DNA from: Spirochaetota bacterium
Lineage (GTDB): Bacteria > Spirochaetota > Spirochaetia > Treponematales > Rectinemataceae
Direction: 5' to 3'
Length of the DNA: 13,285 nt
NCBI GenBank assembly: GCA_023421875.1
Contig: JAEZSM010000143.1
Coordinates: forward strand, 1 to 13,285
Shown: positions 13,267 through 13,285 of the stretch, piece after piece
Layout of the letters: every line of letters begins with the position of its first letter
Position numbering within the stretch: position 1 is the first letter of the stretch
The notes under the pieces: generated by a model
Told to the model about the DNA's origin: nothing
Database searches by the model: none
The model's input: only the letters and a program-made list of their open reading frames with translations
Position numbers and translations under genes: made by a program

Positions 13267-13285
13267 TATCCTGTGAGCAACGCAG

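Noticed and set aside
13267..13285. A GTG at 13273 as the start of the next gene after fabF
   Set aside because: Only four codons are visible and no ribosome site is clear, so it cannot be supported.

Overview
The window looks like ordinary, gene-dense bacterial chromosome with high G+C (high fifties percent by eye). It carries thirteen protein-coding genes, twelve complete and one cut by the left edge. I see no RNA genes, insertion sequences, CRISPR arrays or phage genes, and no gap over 300 bases. Several features would suit a spirochaete of the Treponema group: a lipoprotein with a relaxed lipobox, a tryptophan-type ABC transporter, and ThyX. That assignment is tentative and rests on gene content only.

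Layout, left to right. (1) Plus strand, 1-1251: the 3' part of a SagB-type nitroreductase, then an adenosine-specific kinase family protein. (2) Minus strand, 4033 back to 1256: a three-gene ABC importer operon in the order lipoprotein, permease, ATPase, of the type used for tryptophan and related aromatic compounds. It has a readable promoter and an operator-like palindrome at its start site. (3) Minus strand, 4652-4152: a cyclophilin, ppiB. (4) Plus strand, 4811-6755: a beta-hydroxyacid dehydrogenase overlapping a DUF2804 protein. (5) Minus strand, 8594-6795: a PHP-domain phosphoesterase followed by thyX. (6) Plus strand, 8734-9633: a UPF0158-like domain joined to a GNAT-like domain. (7) Minus strand, 10053-9694: an alkyltransferase-like protein lacking the acceptor cysteine. 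(8) Plus strand, 10309-13266: the fatty-acid synthesis cluster fabD-fabG-fabF, without an acpP between fabG and fabF.

How the genes work together. FabD loads malonyl groups onto acyl carrier protein, FabF condenses and FabG reduces, so the right end is a type II fatty-acid synthase module. The importer subunits form one complex. The other pairs (nitroreductase with kinase, dehydrogenase with DUF2804, PHP with thyX) are linked only by spacing or overlap.

I did not find a clear undescribed system. The best leads are the operator at the aromatic importer promoter, the UPF0158-GNAT fusion, low-complexity insertions in the importer permease and in FabG, the missing acpP, and the divergent promoters at 8595-8733 whose -10 boxes lie almost on the GTG start codons.
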